Source: Villigracilis sp024434165 (GTDB lineage Bacteria > Chloroflexota > Anaerolineae > Anaerolineales > Villigracilaceae). Taken from it: a stretch of DNA of 64,000 nt. The DNA lies in assembly GCA_030263665.1 (NCBI GenBank), contig SZPK01000016.1:1-64000 (forward strand), given 5' to 3'. Each line of letters opens with the position of its first letter. Within the stretch, counting starts at the first letter, position 1. This document shows, piece after piece, positions 16,069-24,954 of this stretch. The notes under the pieces were generated by a model, which was not told the origin of the DNA, made no database searches, and saw only the letters and a program-made list of their open reading frames with translations. The translations under genes were made by a program, and so were the position numbers.

Positions 16069-17445
16069 TCAGCCTGCCTCCTGCACAATGTGCGGTTTGA
16101 TCTTGTGCCACTCGGTTGCCTGCTGGTAGGCAAACCCTGCGCGCAGCACTCCCGATTCATTCCATGCCCGCGAAACGATCTGCAAGCCGATGGGCAAACC
16201 TTCCTTTGTAAACCCGCACGGTACGGAAAGCGCAGGCAAACCGGTGAGGTTGAACGGCGCGGTGAAGCGGGTCAACTGACGGGCGCGTTCAATGGCATCC
16301 TCCCCTTCGAGAACAGGAGCCGGAATCGGGACTGTGGGGAGCAGCAGCATGTCGTACTCTTCCAATAACAGTTCGCATCGCCGCTTGACTTCGGTCTGCG
16401 TGCGCCTTGCAAGCGCATACTCGCTGGAAGTGAATCCCGCTCCCGCCTCCAGCCGCTGACGGACATCCGCGCCGAACCAGTCGGGATGCTCCTTCAGGCG
16501 TTCACGGTGGAACGCCGCCGCATCCGCCTGCGTCATCACGGCGTTGGCTTGCGCCGCCTCCCGCAGAAAGTCCGTATTCACTTCGCCCAGAATCACGCCC
16601 TGTTCCTCCAGCACCTTTGCCGCCTGGAAGACCGCCTGCAGAATCTCGGGGTCGGCGCCGTCTTCGATGTACCTCCCCACCGCCAGCGCCACCCTGCGCT
16701 CCTTCATTGAATCCTTCAGATGGCTGGAGTAATCGCCGGGCAGGGTCTTGACCGAGGTTGGGTCGAGTTCATCGTAACCGCCCATCACTTGCAGCATCAA
16801 CGCCGCATCCTCCACCTTGCGGGTGATGGGACCGGCGTGGTCGAGGTTCCACGAGAGCGGGATGATGCCGCGCAGGCTCACCCGTCCGTAGGTGGGTTTC
16901 AACCCCACCACGCCGCACAACGCGGCGGGGATACGAATCGAGCCGCCGGTGTCGGTTCCCAGCGCGGCGCGCGCCATGCCCGTGGCGACGGCAACCGCGC
17001 TCCCGCCGGAGGAACCGCCTGGCGTGCGGGTCAAATCCCAGGGATTTTTGCACGCACCGAAATGCGGGTTGTTGTTGGTCACGCCCAGCGCAATCTCGTG
17101 CGTGTTGGTCTTGCCGACGATCTGCGCCCCCGCTTTTTTGATCTTTTGTACGACGAAGGCGTCTTCGTCCGGCACGCGCTCGGCAAAGAATTTCGACCCG
17201 CCTGTGGTGCGGACGCCCTTCGTATCGTACAGATCCTTGACGGCAACCGGAATTCCATACAGGGGCATGCTGCCGCTGTTCGGAAGTTCCTCCGTCCGCG
17301 GCGGGATCACGGTAATGAACGCATTAAGAATCGGGTTGAGCCGCTCGATTTGCTGGTAGCAGGCTTCGGCTAAGTCCGAAGCGCTGATTTCCCGGTTTTT
17401 CGCCAGGTCGCGTTGACTGGTTATGGATAAAGGGTCAAAGTCCAT
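16069..17445 (-). CDS. Amidase signature family enzyme (GatA-like)
   Basis: Serine amidohydrolase of the amidase signature family. The Ser-cisSer-Lys triad is visible: Lys in VAVKDLYDTKGV near residue 72, then GGSSGGSAVAVATG and DTGGSIRIPAA near 145-172. Length is 458 aa from the ATG at 17445, preferred over an upstream ATG because it fits the family start. No gatB or gatC is nearby, so it is probably a stand-alone amidase rather than the tRNA amidotransferase subunit; the substrate cannot be told. Confidence 0.88.
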   Translation of the reverse strand: MDFDPLSITSQRDLAKNREISASDLAEACYQQIERLNPILNAFITVIPPRTEELPNSGSMPLYGIPVAVKDLYDTKGVRTTGGSKFFAERVPDEDAFVVQKIKKAGAQIVGKTNTHEIALGVTNNNPHFGACKNPWDLTRTPGGSSGGSAVAVATGMARAALGTDTGGSIRIPAALCGVVGLKPTYGRVSLRGIIPLSWNLDHAGPITRKVEDAALMLQVMGGYDELDPTSVKTLPGDYSSHLKDSMKERRVALAVGRYIEDGADPEILQAVFQAAKVLEEQGVILGEVNTDFLREAAQANAVMTQADAAAFHRERLKEHPDWFGADVRQRLEAGAGFTSSEYALARRTQTEVKRRCELLLEEYDMLLLPTVPIPAPVLEGEDAIERARQLTRFTAPFNLTGLPALSVPCGFTKEGLPIGLQIVSRAWNESGVLRAGFAYQQATEWHKIKPHIVQEAG

Positions 17446-17499
17446 ATGCCGAATTATATTCAAGGAGAAGGTTTTCCCCATAGCCTATCTGTACTGATG

Positions 17500-17543
17500 A
17501 AAACCGCCCCATCGGGACAAACGTCCCAAACGGGGCGGTTTTT
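17500..17543 (-). terminator. Terminator between fhs and the amidase gene
   Basis: AAACCGCCCC (17501-17510) pairs perfectly with GGGGCGGTTT (17532-17541), with an inner GGGAC/GTCCC stem. On the minus strand it follows the fhs stop codon and ends in TTTTC. Confidence 0.8.
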
Positions 17544-17564
17544 GCTAACATTTTTGTTTGGGCG

Positions 17565-19577
17565 CTAGAACAAGCCGACCACTTTGCCGGTCTTGAGGTC
17601 AACATCCACATCGTAGAAGACGGGGCGGGTGGGCAGACCGGGCATGGTGCGCATCGTGCCGAGCAGCGGGTAGAGGAAGCCTGCGCCCACGCTGGCGCGG
17701 ATGTCGCTGATGGTGATGCGGAAGCCGCGCGGCGCTCCCTTCACTTCGGCTTTATCGGTGAACGAAAGGTGCGTCTTTGCCATGCACAGCGGGAGATCGG
17801 CGAAACCGAGTTTGGTGAACTGCTCGATCTTGGCTTCGGCTTCGGGGGTGTAATCCACGCCGTCGGCGCGGTAGATCTCGCGGGCGATGATCTCGATCTT
17901 TTGCTTGATGGGCAGGTCGAGGTCGTAAAGGAATTTGAAGTTGCTGGGCATTTCGCACGCCCTGACGACCGCCTCCGCCAGTTTGACGGCGCCCTTGCCG
18001 CCTTCCATCCAGTGACGCGACACAACCGCGTCCATGGCGCCGGCTTCGAGCGCCGCCTGGCGCACGAGTTCCACTTCGGCGGGTGTATCGGTGGCGAAGG
18101 AGTTGACCGCCACCACCACGTTCACGCCGAATTTGAGCGCGTTTTGGATGTGCTGGACCATGTTGGGCAAGCCCTTGCGCAGCAGGTCGAGATTTTCGTC
18201 GGTGTATTCGGGCGCGAGCGGTTTTCCGGCGACCACTTTCGGTCCGCCGCCGTGCATCTTAAGGGCGCGCACGGTGGCAACCAGCACCACCACATGCGGA
18301 ATCAGCCCGGAGTAGCGGCACTTGATGTCCATGAATTTTTCCATGCCGATATCCGCGCCGAAGCCCGATTCGGTGATGACGTAATCCGCCAGTTTGAGGG
18401 CGATCTTGTCGGCGATGATGGAACTGTTGCCGTGCGCGATATTGGCGAACGGTCCTGCATGGACGATGGCGGGAGTGCCTTCGAGGGTCTGCATCAGGTT
18501 CGGTTTGATGGCGTCCTTCATCAGCACGGTCAGCGCGCCCGCCACACCCAGGTCTTCGGCGGTGACGGCTTCGCCGCGTTTGTTGACGGCAACCACCATC
18601 CGCCCAAGCCGGTCACGCATGTCTTCGAGGCTGGTGGTCAGCGCCAGAATCGCCATGATCTCGGAAGCGACGGTGATGTCGTACCCGGAGCGATGCTCGA
18701 AGCCGGCTTCCTCCTTGCCCAGCCCGACTTGAACCTCACGCAGGAAGCGGTCGTTCACGTCAATCACGCGGCGCCACTGCACGCCGTTGTAGTCAATATC
18801 GAGGCGGGCAAAGCGGCTGCGTTCCTCTGCCGTCAGGTCATTGGGGTTCGTCTTGTTGATGCCCAGTTTCTTCAGGCGGCGCAGCATGGAAGGCGAGAAC
18901 TTGCGGTTGCCTTTTTTATCCGGCGGGCAGAGCGCGTTGAAGAGCTTCTCGTCGTCCGGCGTGCTCAATTCGTGGAAGATGCGCGCATCGAGCGCGGCGG
19001 CGCACAGGTTGTGCGCGGCGGTGATGGCGTGGATGTCGCCGGTCAGGTGCAGGTTGAAATCCTCCATCGGGATGATCTGCGAATAACCGCCGCCCGCCGC
19101 GCCGCCCTTGATGCCGAAGGTGGGTCCCTGCGAGGGCTGGCGGATGACGGTCATCACGCGCTTGCCGAGGTGCGCGCCCAACGCCTGCGAAAGACCGACC
19201 GTGGTGGTGGTTTTGCCTTCGCCCAGCGGGGTGGGGGTGATGGCGGTCACGTCAATGTATTTTCCGTCCCTGCGTTTGGCAAGGCGGTCGAGAATCTCAA
19301 GTTTGATCTTGGCTTTATACGGACCGAAGAGCTCGAGTTCGTTTTCCTTGATTCCCAGTTCCTGCGCGATTTGGAGGATGGGCTTTAGTTTGCCCGCCTG
19401 GGCGATCTCGATATCCGATGGCACGGGACGGACGAGTTTCAGTTTGGTTGGTTGGAATGCCGGAGCGGCTTTGGGTCGGAAGATCTTCTTCGCCTTGCCC
19501 TTCGCTGCGGCTGCCTTCTTTGCAACGACCTTTTTCCCCTTTGCAATCTTCTTGCTGGATTTTGCTTTGCCTGCCAT
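17565..19577 (-). CDS. fhs: Formate-tetrahydrofolate ligase with a Lys/Ala-rich N-terminal tail
   Basis: ATP-dependent formation of 10-formyl-THF, entry to one-carbon metabolism. The P-loop TPTPLGEGKTTTT is near residue 115, and ITESGFGADIGMEKF and the C-terminal PGLPTRPVFYDVDVD are typical. At 670 aa it is about 110 residues longer than most bacterial enzymes. Residues 1-52 are a Lys/Ala-rich basic tail (for example KKIAKGKKVVAKKAAAAKGK) resembling histone-H1-like tails, and the rest of the excess is an insertion near residues 210-250 with KK and RLKKL clusters. The start is firm: AAGGAG lies just before the ATG, TATAAT at 19594-19599 upstream, and no other ATG precedes the conserved core. 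Confidence 0.95.
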   Translation of the reverse strand: MAGKAKSSKKIAKGKKVVAKKAAAAKGKAKKIFRPKAAPAFQPTKLKLVRPVPSDIEIAQAGKLKPILQIAQELGIKENELELFGPYKAKIKLEILDRLAKRRDGKYIDVTAITPTPLGEGKTTTTVGLSQALGAHLGKRVMTVIRQPSQGPTFGIKGGAAGGGYSQIIPMEDFNLHLTGDIHAITAAHNLCAAALDARIFHELSTPDDEKLFNALCPPDKKGNRKFSPSMLRRLKKLGINKTNPNDLTAEERSRFARLDIDYNGVQWRRVIDVNDRFLREVQVGLGKEEAGFEHRSGYDITVASEIMAILALTTSLEDMRDRLGRMVVAVNKRGEAVTAEDLGVAGALTVLMKDAIKPNLMQTLEGTPAIVHAGPFANIAHGNSSIIADKIALKLADYVITESGFGADIGMEKFMDIKCRYSGLIPHVVVLVATVRALKMHGGGPKVVAGKPLAPEYTDENLDLLRKGLPNMVQHIQNALKFGVNVVVAVNSFATDTPAEVELVRQAALEAGAMDAVVSRHWMEGGKGAVKLAEAVVRACEMPSNFKFLYDLDLPIKQKIEIIAREIYRADGVDYTPEAEAKIEQFTKLGFADLPLCMAKTHLSFTDKAEVKGAPRGFRITISDIRASVGAGFLYPLLGTMRTMPGLPTRPVFYDVDVDLKTGKVVGLF

Positions 19578-19593
19578 AGTCTCTCCTTTGCAA

Positions 19594-19599
19594 ATTATA
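19594..19599 (-). promoter_or_regulatory. -10 element of fhs
   Basis: TATAAT on the minus strand, 17 bases before the fhs start codon, with AAAGGAG between them. The short distance fits a very short leader. No convincing -35 box is seen. Confidence 0.45.
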
Positions 19600-19672
19600 T
19601 ATAATTTTGCCTGTTCTATTATCGGAATAAATTAAGAAAAAATCAAGAGCGTTTCGTCACCATTTTGTCACA

Positions 19673-20473
19673 TCAGACGGTGAGAAGCGTTCCAACATTT
19701 TCCCCCTGCAGGGCGCGCGTCAACGCTCCATGCTCTTCTGCGGAAAAAATTTGCGCGGTTAGATTCTCATTCGCGCGGATGAGGGACAGCATTTCCTCCA
19801 CCTTGGCTTTCATCCCGCCGGTGACGTCGGTGCTCGCCGACCCTTTGATGCCGCTCCGCATCGCTTCGTAATCTGCGAGTTGAATCTGTTTCACAAGCCT
19901 GGTCCTCGCCGGGAAGTCCTCCCACACCCCCGCTTCGATTCCCGCCAGCAATATCCGCGCAGCGGAGAACTCGCCCGCCAGGAATTGGAAGACATCCTCG
20001 GTGGAAAGGATCGTCCCGCCCAGCGCTTCATCGAACGCCACATCGCCGTAGACGACCGGCAGGAGGTGAGCATCCAACGCCTTGCGGAGGGTCAGGATGT
20101 TGTGGTGAACCACTCTGCGGTTCCGGGAGATCATCGAAGACGACGGCGGGAAGGAGATGGCTGGCACGCCCGCATTGATCAGCGACTCCATCACATGGCG
20201 GTTCAACTCCGCCGCCTGAAAACGGACCTCGGCAAACCCCATCCATGCTTCGCTTGTTTTCACGCCATTCCGGGTTCCGTGTTTTTGGGCAGCGACATGC
20301 CCAAACGAGCCGGAGCCATGTCCCAGAATCAGAAGCAGGTCCGGGTTGGAGTCTCGAACTGCTTTGATTTCCTGCGCGAGGTCTGCCAATTTGTCCAGTC
20401 TTGGGGTGTAGGGTTTGTCCTTGTCGGTGATGAGCGATCCGCCCAGTTTAAGAAGCACGAGTTCGTTGGTCAT
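19673..20473 (-). CDS. Isopentenyl phosphate kinase
   Basis: Amino-acid-kinase-fold enzyme that phosphorylates isopentenyl phosphate to isopentenyl diphosphate, the last step of the alternative mevalonate pathway. Diagnostic features: LKLGGSLITDK at the N-terminus, GHGSGSFGH near residue 52 with the His that marks this family among amino-acid kinases, and DVTGGMKAKVEE near 215. Length of 266 aa is typical. Isopentenyl phosphate kinases are known in archaea, plants and some Chloroflexota. No other mevalonate gene is in the window. It could feed the carotenoid genes at 53-64 kb, but they are far apart. Confidence 0.88.
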   Translation of the reverse strand: MTNELVLLKLGGSLITDKDKPYTPRLDKLADLAQEIKAVRDSNPDLLLILGHGSGSFGHVAAQKHGTRNGVKTSEAWMGFAEVRFQAAELNRHVMESLINAGVPAISFPPSSSMISRNRRVVHHNILTLRKALDAHLLPVVYGDVAFDEALGGTILSTEDVFQFLAGEFSAARILLAGIEAGVWEDFPARTRLVKQIQLADYEAMRSGIKGSASTDVTGGMKAKVEEMLSLIRANENLTAQIFSAEEHGALTRALQGENVGTLLTV

Positions 20474-20526
20474 ATTGCAAGTTTTAACACAAAATCACAA
20501 AAACGTGACGGGGTATAATCGCGGGC

Positions 20527-21369
20527 ATGGATATTCGTGCCGGCGTCATCGTCATCGCCATATTCGTGATCATCGGGGCATATCTGTCCATTCGGGCGGC
20601 GATCAAAAACATGCAGACCGCGCGCCGCCTCTCCTTTTACAGCCTGCGGAAACGACACAACGCCAACGCCTGGCGTTTCTTCTTTCTTGCCATTTTCCTG
20701 CTCGGTTTTGCCTACTGGCTTCCGTTTTACGGCGAGCCGCTCATCTACGTCTATTTTCCGCCATCGCCCACGCCGTCGCTGACTCCCACCATCACGCTCA
20801 CGCCAACCATCACCCTGTCCCCAACCATCACGCTCACCCCCACGCTGACACTGACGCCCGCCGTCTCCAACACGCCTACATTGACCACCACGCCCTTCCT
20901 GCCGGTCGCCATCGAAGCGCTGTTTGCGGGACCCGTCACGCCCAATCCCGATGCGGTCTTTACCGCCCTCCAATTCTCGACCGAGTTCGACGGCGTCAAT
21001 GCGGTCAATCCCAAAACTGTATTCCAATTGCCCATTGATACGATGTACGGCGGCTTCGACTACAACAACACCCAGCCCGGCGTGCAGTGGACCGCGCTCT
21101 GGTATCGCAACGGCGAACTGGTCTGTTATGAGACTGAACCCTGGCGCGAGGAATGGGGCACGGGCGGCATCGGCGGTTACACCGAATGTTCAAACCCCAT
21201 CGGCGGCTGGCAGGCAGGACAGTACGAGGTGCAGATCTTCATGGGCTACGAATGGAAAGTGGTGGGACGCTTCGTAGTTCAGGAAAGCCTGACTCCCATT
21301 GCGCCCACCGCGACCGCCACCGGAACGCCAGACCTGACCCTTACAGGATCGCCCACCTCGACGCCGTAA
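20527..21369 (+). CDS. Membrane-anchored protein with Thr/Pro linker, unknown domain
   Basis: Not recognised. The 280-aa protein has an N-terminal helix (residues 3-22), a second hydrophobic segment (about 55-75), a Thr/Pro-rich linker with five or more repeats of TITLTP type (about 78-118), a beta-rich extracytoplasmic domain (about 130-258) with two Cys that could pair, and a Thr/Pro tail. Such Thr/Pro linkers are typical of cell-surface proteins in this phylum. TATAAT at 20515-20520 ends six bases before the ATG, so the transcript is probably leaderless. Confidence 0.75.
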   Translation: MDIRAGVIVIAIFVIIGAYLSIRAAIKNMQTARRLSFYSLRKRHNANAWRFFFLAIFLLGFAYWLPFYGEPLIYVYFPPSPTPSLTPTITLTPTITLSPTITLTPTLTLTPAVSNTPTLTTTPFLPVAIEALFAGPVTPNPDAVFTALQFSTEFDGVNAVNPKTVFQLPIDTMYGGFDYNNTQPGVQWTALWYRNGELVCYETEPWREEWGTGGIGGYTECSNPIGGWQAGQYEVQIFMGYEWKVVGRFVVQESLTPIAPTATATGTPDLTLTGSPTSTP

Positions 21370-21393
21370 ATCCAAAATCGCAACGGAGTTTTC

Positions 21394-21879
21394 ATGTCCA
21401 ATCCCGCCTTTCAAGATTTTTACCCCGAATACTTTGCCCACTGCTACGGCTGCGGCAGGATGAACGAATACGGTCACCAGATCAAAAGTTATTGGGACGG
21501 CGGTGAATCTGTCTGCCACTTCCAGCCCAAGCCGTATCACATTGCCATTCCCGGTTACGTTTATGGCGGGCTGCTCGCTTCGCTGATTGACTGTCACGGC
21601 ACGGGCACAGCCGCCGCGGCGGGCTACCGCGCCGAAAACCGCGCCATGGATACCGAGCCGCCGCTGCGTTATCTCACCGCGTCATTGCATGTGGATTATC
21701 TCAAACCCACGCCGCTCGGTCCCACGCTGGAGATCCGCGCGAAGGTGAAGGAAGTGAAGGGGCGCAAGGTGGTGGTGGAGGAATGGATTACGGTAAATGG
21801 GATTATTACTGTGAAGGGCGAGGTGGTTGCAGTGCAGGTGCCGGAGGAGATGGTGAAGGAGTTGGTGGGGAAGGGTTAG
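21394..21879 (+). CDS. PaaI/THEM4-type hotdog thioesterase
   Basis: 161-aa single hotdog-fold protein. The core phrase PGYVYGGLLASLIDCHGTGTA carries the helix-start Gly-Gly and Asp typical of PaaI-type acyl-CoA thioesterases, followed by LHVDYLKPTPLG. An N-terminal HCYGCG motif is also common in this branch. It follows the Thr/Pro-linker protein after 24 bases. Substrate unknown; probably an acyl-CoA. Confidence 0.82.
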   Translation: MSNPAFQDFYPEYFAHCYGCGRMNEYGHQIKSYWDGGESVCHFQPKPYHIAIPGYVYGGLLASLIDCHGTGTAAAAGYRAENRAMDTEPPLRYLTASLHVDYLKPTPLGPTLEIRAKVKEVKGRKVVVEEWITVNGIITVKGEVVAVQVPEEMVKELVGKG

Positions 21880-21910
21880 AGAATAGAGATTGGAGACTGG
21901 AGACAAGTCT

Positions 21911-22327
21911 CTATCCCTCAAAATACTCCCTCATCGGCTTGAAGTAAAAATCTTCCCAGCCTTGTTTGTAACTTTCCGCCTGACCCTCCGGGATGTTTGT
22001 GTGAATCAGTGTCACCTTTGTCATTGCGAGACGGCGGTCGCCCGTCGCAGCAATCTCCTCTTCCAATAGAATCTCCACCAGCGAGTCGTCCGCCTCTTCA
22101 GGGAATTCGCTCGTGCGCCAGAGCTGGAGAATGCGTTTGTTTTCCTCCAATTCCAAAAACGTCCCCCAGATGTAGCCTTCCCAGGCAGTGAAGTCGCCGT
22201 CCTCGCGCCCGTCCACTTTGGCGGGGCTGCCGGTCATTTGCGTATGTCCCTGTGTGGAAAGCCAGGCTTTGTAGATATTTTCTGCGCTGGTATTGAAGGC
22301 TGCTGTGAGGGTGACTTCGTTATTCAT
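21911..22327 (-). CDS. SRPBCC (AHSA1-like) domain protein carrying a repeat-derived insert
   Basis: 138-aa START-like fold protein of the AHSA1/SRPBCC group, with the family start FNTSAENIYKAWLSTQGHTQM and the middle WGTFLELEENKRILQLWRTS. Members bind small hydrophobic ligands or Hsp90. Residues 91-103 (EIAATGDRRLAMT) are the translation of a dispersed palindromic repeat at 22019-22057, inserted in frame between two beta strands where relatives usually have a short turn. It may still fold, since the insert falls at a loop. Confidence 0.78.
   Translation of the reverse strand: MNNEVTLTAAFNTSAENIYKAWLSTQGHTQMTGSPAKVDGREDGDFTAWEGYIWGTFLELEENKRILQLWRTSEFPEEADDSLVEILLEEEIAATGDRRLAMTKVTLIHTNIPEGQAESYKQGWEDFYFKPMREYFEG
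22019..22057. repeat. Dispersed TGTCATTGCGAG-type repeat inside a gene
   Basis: TGTCATTGCGAG at 22019-22030 and GCAGCAATCTC near the right end are the two ends of a widespread palindromic repeat; another TGTCATTGCGAG palindrome is at 38701-38743. Here it is read through in the minus-strand SRPBCC gene. Confidence 0.75.
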
Positions 22328-22340
22328 ATCGCCTCGCTTT

Positions 22341-22413
22341 TCTCGAACTGGTGGTCCCGATACGCGGCACGCTCGCCGTTTGAGGCTCGGCGCCGCTGCT
22401 CGACCACCGTTGC
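22341..22413. repeat. Palindromic intergenic repeat (GGTGGTC...GACCACC)
   Basis: Outer arms GGTGGTC and GACCACC enclose partly complementary CGATACGCGGC and GCCGCTGCTCG blocks. It fills the gap between psuG and the SRPBCC gene. Similar repeats occur in many high-G+C bacteria. Confidence 0.65.
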
Positions 22414-22417
22414 ATGT

Positions 22418-23344
22418 TTAAATCGCCCGTTCCTTCTTTTTGACGACAACTTCCTTTGCAATTTCCGCGGCGAGGCGGGCGTTGTTCAACAGCAGGGCAA
22501 GATTGGCTTTGAGCGATTTTCCGCCGGTCAATTCGCCGATGCGGGAGAGCAGGAAGGGGGTCAACGCCTGCCCGTGGATTTCCTTCTCCATCGCCTCAAC
22601 CGACGCTCTGGCGATGATCGGCTCCATCTCGGACCTCGGGATTGATTCCGCTTCGGGAATCGGGTTCGCCACGAGGATGCCGCTCCGCATCCCCAAATTC
22701 CAATGCGCTTTGGCAAACTCTGCGATCTCTTTGGGGGAATCGAGGCGGGCGCTTACCCCAAGTCCGCTTTGGCGCGAGTAGAAGGCGGGGAACTCATCGG
22801 TTTGATAGCCGACGACCGGTACGCCCATCGTTTCGAGATATTCGAGCGTGGCGGGCAGGTCGAGAATCGCCTTCGCCCCGGCGCAGACGACGATTACGGG
22901 AATTTCCGCGAGCGAGCGCAGGTCGGTGGAAATATCGAAGGGGTTTTCCTTGTGTACGCCGCCAATGCCGCCGGTGGCGAAAACCTGGATGCCCGCCAGG
23001 TGTGCGGCGAACATCGTCCCGGCGACCGTGGTGCCGCCGTCTGCTTTTTTGACGATGGCGGCGGCGAAATCGCGGTGACTCACTTTCAGCGTGGAGTCGC
23101 TTTCAGCAAGCCGGACCAGCTCCGCGTCCGAGAGACCGATGCGGATCTGTCCATCCAGCAGGGCAATGGTGGCAGGAGCCGCTCCGCCTGCGCGTACCTG
23201 CTTTTCCATCTCCCGCGCGAGTTCGAGGTTTTGCGGGCGTGGAAGCCCGTGCGTGATGACGGTGGATTCGAGGGCAACAACAGGCGCGCCCAGGTCGAGC
23301 GCGCCTGCGATTTCGGGGGCAAGTTGAAGGTTGGGGCGTTTCAT
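22418..23344 (-). CDS. psuG: Pseudouridine-5-phosphate glycosidase
   Basis: Cleaves the C-C bond of pseudouridine 5-phosphate to uracil and ribose 5-phosphate (reversible). Family landmarks are VVALESTVITHGLPRPQN near residue 22, GGTTVAGTMFAAHLAGI near 103, FATGGIGGVHK near 121, and LLSRIGELTGGKSLKANLALL near the C-terminus. Length is 308 aa. The usual partner kinase psuK is not in the window. It starts 2 bases after the stop of an SPFH-like membrane protein, so it belongs to that operon, an unusual pairing. Confidence 0.93.
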   Translation of the reverse strand: MKRPNLQLAPEIAGALDLGAPVVALESTVITHGLPRPQNLELAREMEKQVRAGGAAPATIALLDGQIRIGLSDAELVRLAESDSTLKVSHRDFAAAIVKKADGGTTVAGTMFAAHLAGIQVFATGGIGGVHKENPFDISTDLRSLAEIPVIVVCAGAKAILDLPATLEYLETMGVPVVGYQTDEFPAFYSRQSGLGVSARLDSPKEIAEFAKAHWNLGMRSGILVANPIPEAESIPRSEMEPIIARASVEAMEKEIHGQALTPFLLSRIGELTGGKSLKANLALLLNNARLAAEIAKEVVVKKKERAI

Positions 23345-23346
23345 CG

Positions 23347-24954
23347 TTACGAACTTCTCTTTACGTAATGGACGGGGGAGATGGCGATTTTGATATCCTG
23401 GATGGCTTTGTCAATGCGGGCAATATCCACGTCCTTTTCGATTTGCGGCAGGTTTTCCTTCAGGATGAGGTCCCGCGCGGCGATGAGTTCCCGGCGGAAT
23501 GCCTTGAGCATTTCGACGGCGATCGTGTGCGCGTCGCGCCGGCCTCCCTGCTGGGCGAGTTGTTTTTTGAGGTTTGCGGGGGCGATTACTTCGGTGCTTT
23601 TTTCCATCACTTTCATCAGGTCTTCAATATCCCTGTCGCTCAACCGCAGGGAGGAGGAGGAGACCGGTCGTTCAAAGTTGGTGATGATGACGACGTTGAT
23701 CAGTTCGATGAAGAAATCCAGTTCGTGTTTTTTCCTGCTGCGCTCAAGGGCGCCGGCGCGCCGGGCATTCTCGCGCGCCAGGTTCCAGGCTTGTTTCAGG
23801 TTTTCGATGATGACGGTATCGGGCAGCTGCCAGGTGCCGATGTCTATCCAATGCAGGGCGACGCCGAGCCTGGCGGCTTTTTCCTTGAATTCCTGGCTGT
23901 AGAATTTTTCCGTGATCTTCGAGCGCGATATGAAGGCGGGCGGTTTTTCGCTTTTGTTTCCGCCTGCCGCCTGGATGCCGGTTATTTCCACGCGCTTTTG
24001 GGTGATGGTTTCTTCGTTCCTGGTGCGGGCTTCCAGTTCCTTCTGGCTGATGCTGGCGAGGATTTCGCTGAGGGTGCTGGAGGTGATCAGTTTTTCGAGT
24101 TCGTAGATGACCAGCGGGATGATGGTGGTATCCCAGGGGAAGGAGACGCCGGAGACCGTCTTGGGCGTCGGGGTGATGATGGTGTGTTTGTAAACGAGGT
24201 TCTCCACGGCGCCCGGCTCGAAGGAATACGGGTCGCTTTCGGGCGCATCTTCCCTTGTCCCTTTTTTGCGCAGGATGCTGAAGATGATCTTGATTTCGTT
24301 CGCTTCGATCGGGATGCCGTCTTTGGTGCGCGATTTGACCGGAATTCCGCTGACGAACTGGTCGTGCAGGTTGATGGCGGCGTATTCGCGCTTGCCCACT
24401 TCATCGTGTTTGCCGATCTCGCGGATGCGCTCGAACCTTTCGATTTTCCAGAATTCCTTGCGCGCGGAAATGACTTCGGGTTCGCCGTTCACTTTTTCGA
24501 GCAGGGCGGCGCTGCCGAGGTTGACCTTGATCCTGCCCGGTCCGCCGATGAGGATGATGGGCGAACGCTCGTCCTTTTCGGAGATTTTCCCTTCGTCAAT
24601 GGTGATCGTCTGTTCGTTGCCGCCGAAGGCAACGTTTTCGATGAATTGCTCCGCCATTGCCTGGTCGTCGAGTTCGAAGATGTCGCCGAGATAATGCGCC
24701 GCTTTTGCCTTCGCCAGGGTGTAGGCGGCATAGAAGAGCGGCGCATACTTGAGGAGGCTGAGGACGCCGACGATGGTCTTGTGTTTAATGTCCTCCAGGC
24801 TGATGGACGTAAGGAGAAACGTGATTCCAGTCAGGACGATCCAGGCGCCCAAGCCGATAAACACACGCGCATTCGACCTGGTTTGGGCGTCCTTGTCCGA
24901 AAGCCCGAAAAGCCAGCCGGGGGTATTCTCGCGGTAATCCGGCGCCCTTCTCAT
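23347..24954 (-). CDS. SPFH/band 7-like membrane protein (second of a pair)
   Basis: 535-aa protein with two N-terminal hydrophobic segments (about residues 28-50 and 62-80), then a beta-rich SPFH-like domain (about 95-300), a charged helical segment (about 300-330), and a long helical C-terminus. The phrase EANEIKIIFSILRKKG is typical of an SPFH core. Its start overlaps the previous gene by four bases (ATGA), and it is probably a hetero-oligomer partner of that SPFH protein. SPFH proteins build membrane microdomain scaffolds. The psuG gene follows after two bases. Exact role unknown. Confidence 0.65.
   Translation of the reverse strand: MRRAPDYRENTPGWLFGLSDKDAQTRSNARVFIGLGAWIVLTGITFLLTSISLEDIKHKTIVGVLSLLKYAPLFYAAYTLAKAKAAHYLGDIFELDDQAMAEQFIENVAFGGNEQTITIDEGKISEKDERSPIILIGGPGRIKVNLGSAALLEKVNGEPEVISARKEFWKIERFERIREIGKHDEVGKREYAAINLHDQFVSGIPVKSRTKDGIPIEANEIKIIFSILRKKGTREDAPESDPYSFEPGAVENLVYKHTIITPTPKTVSGVSFPWDTTIIPLVIYELEKLITSSTLSEILASISQKELEARTRNEETITQKRVEITGIQAAGGNKSEKPPAFISRSKITEKFYSQEFKEKAARLGVALHWIDIGTWQLPDTVIIENLKQAWNLARENARRAGALERSRKKHELDFFIELINVVIITNFERPVSSSSLRLSDRDIEDLMKVMEKSTEVIAPANLKKQLAQQGGRRDAHTIAVEMLKAFRRELIAARDLILKENLPQIEKDVDIARIDKAIQDIKIAISPVHYVKRSS

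Noticed and set aside
17769..19388. 539-codon open frame on the plus strand
   Set aside because: Antisense to formate-THF ligase.
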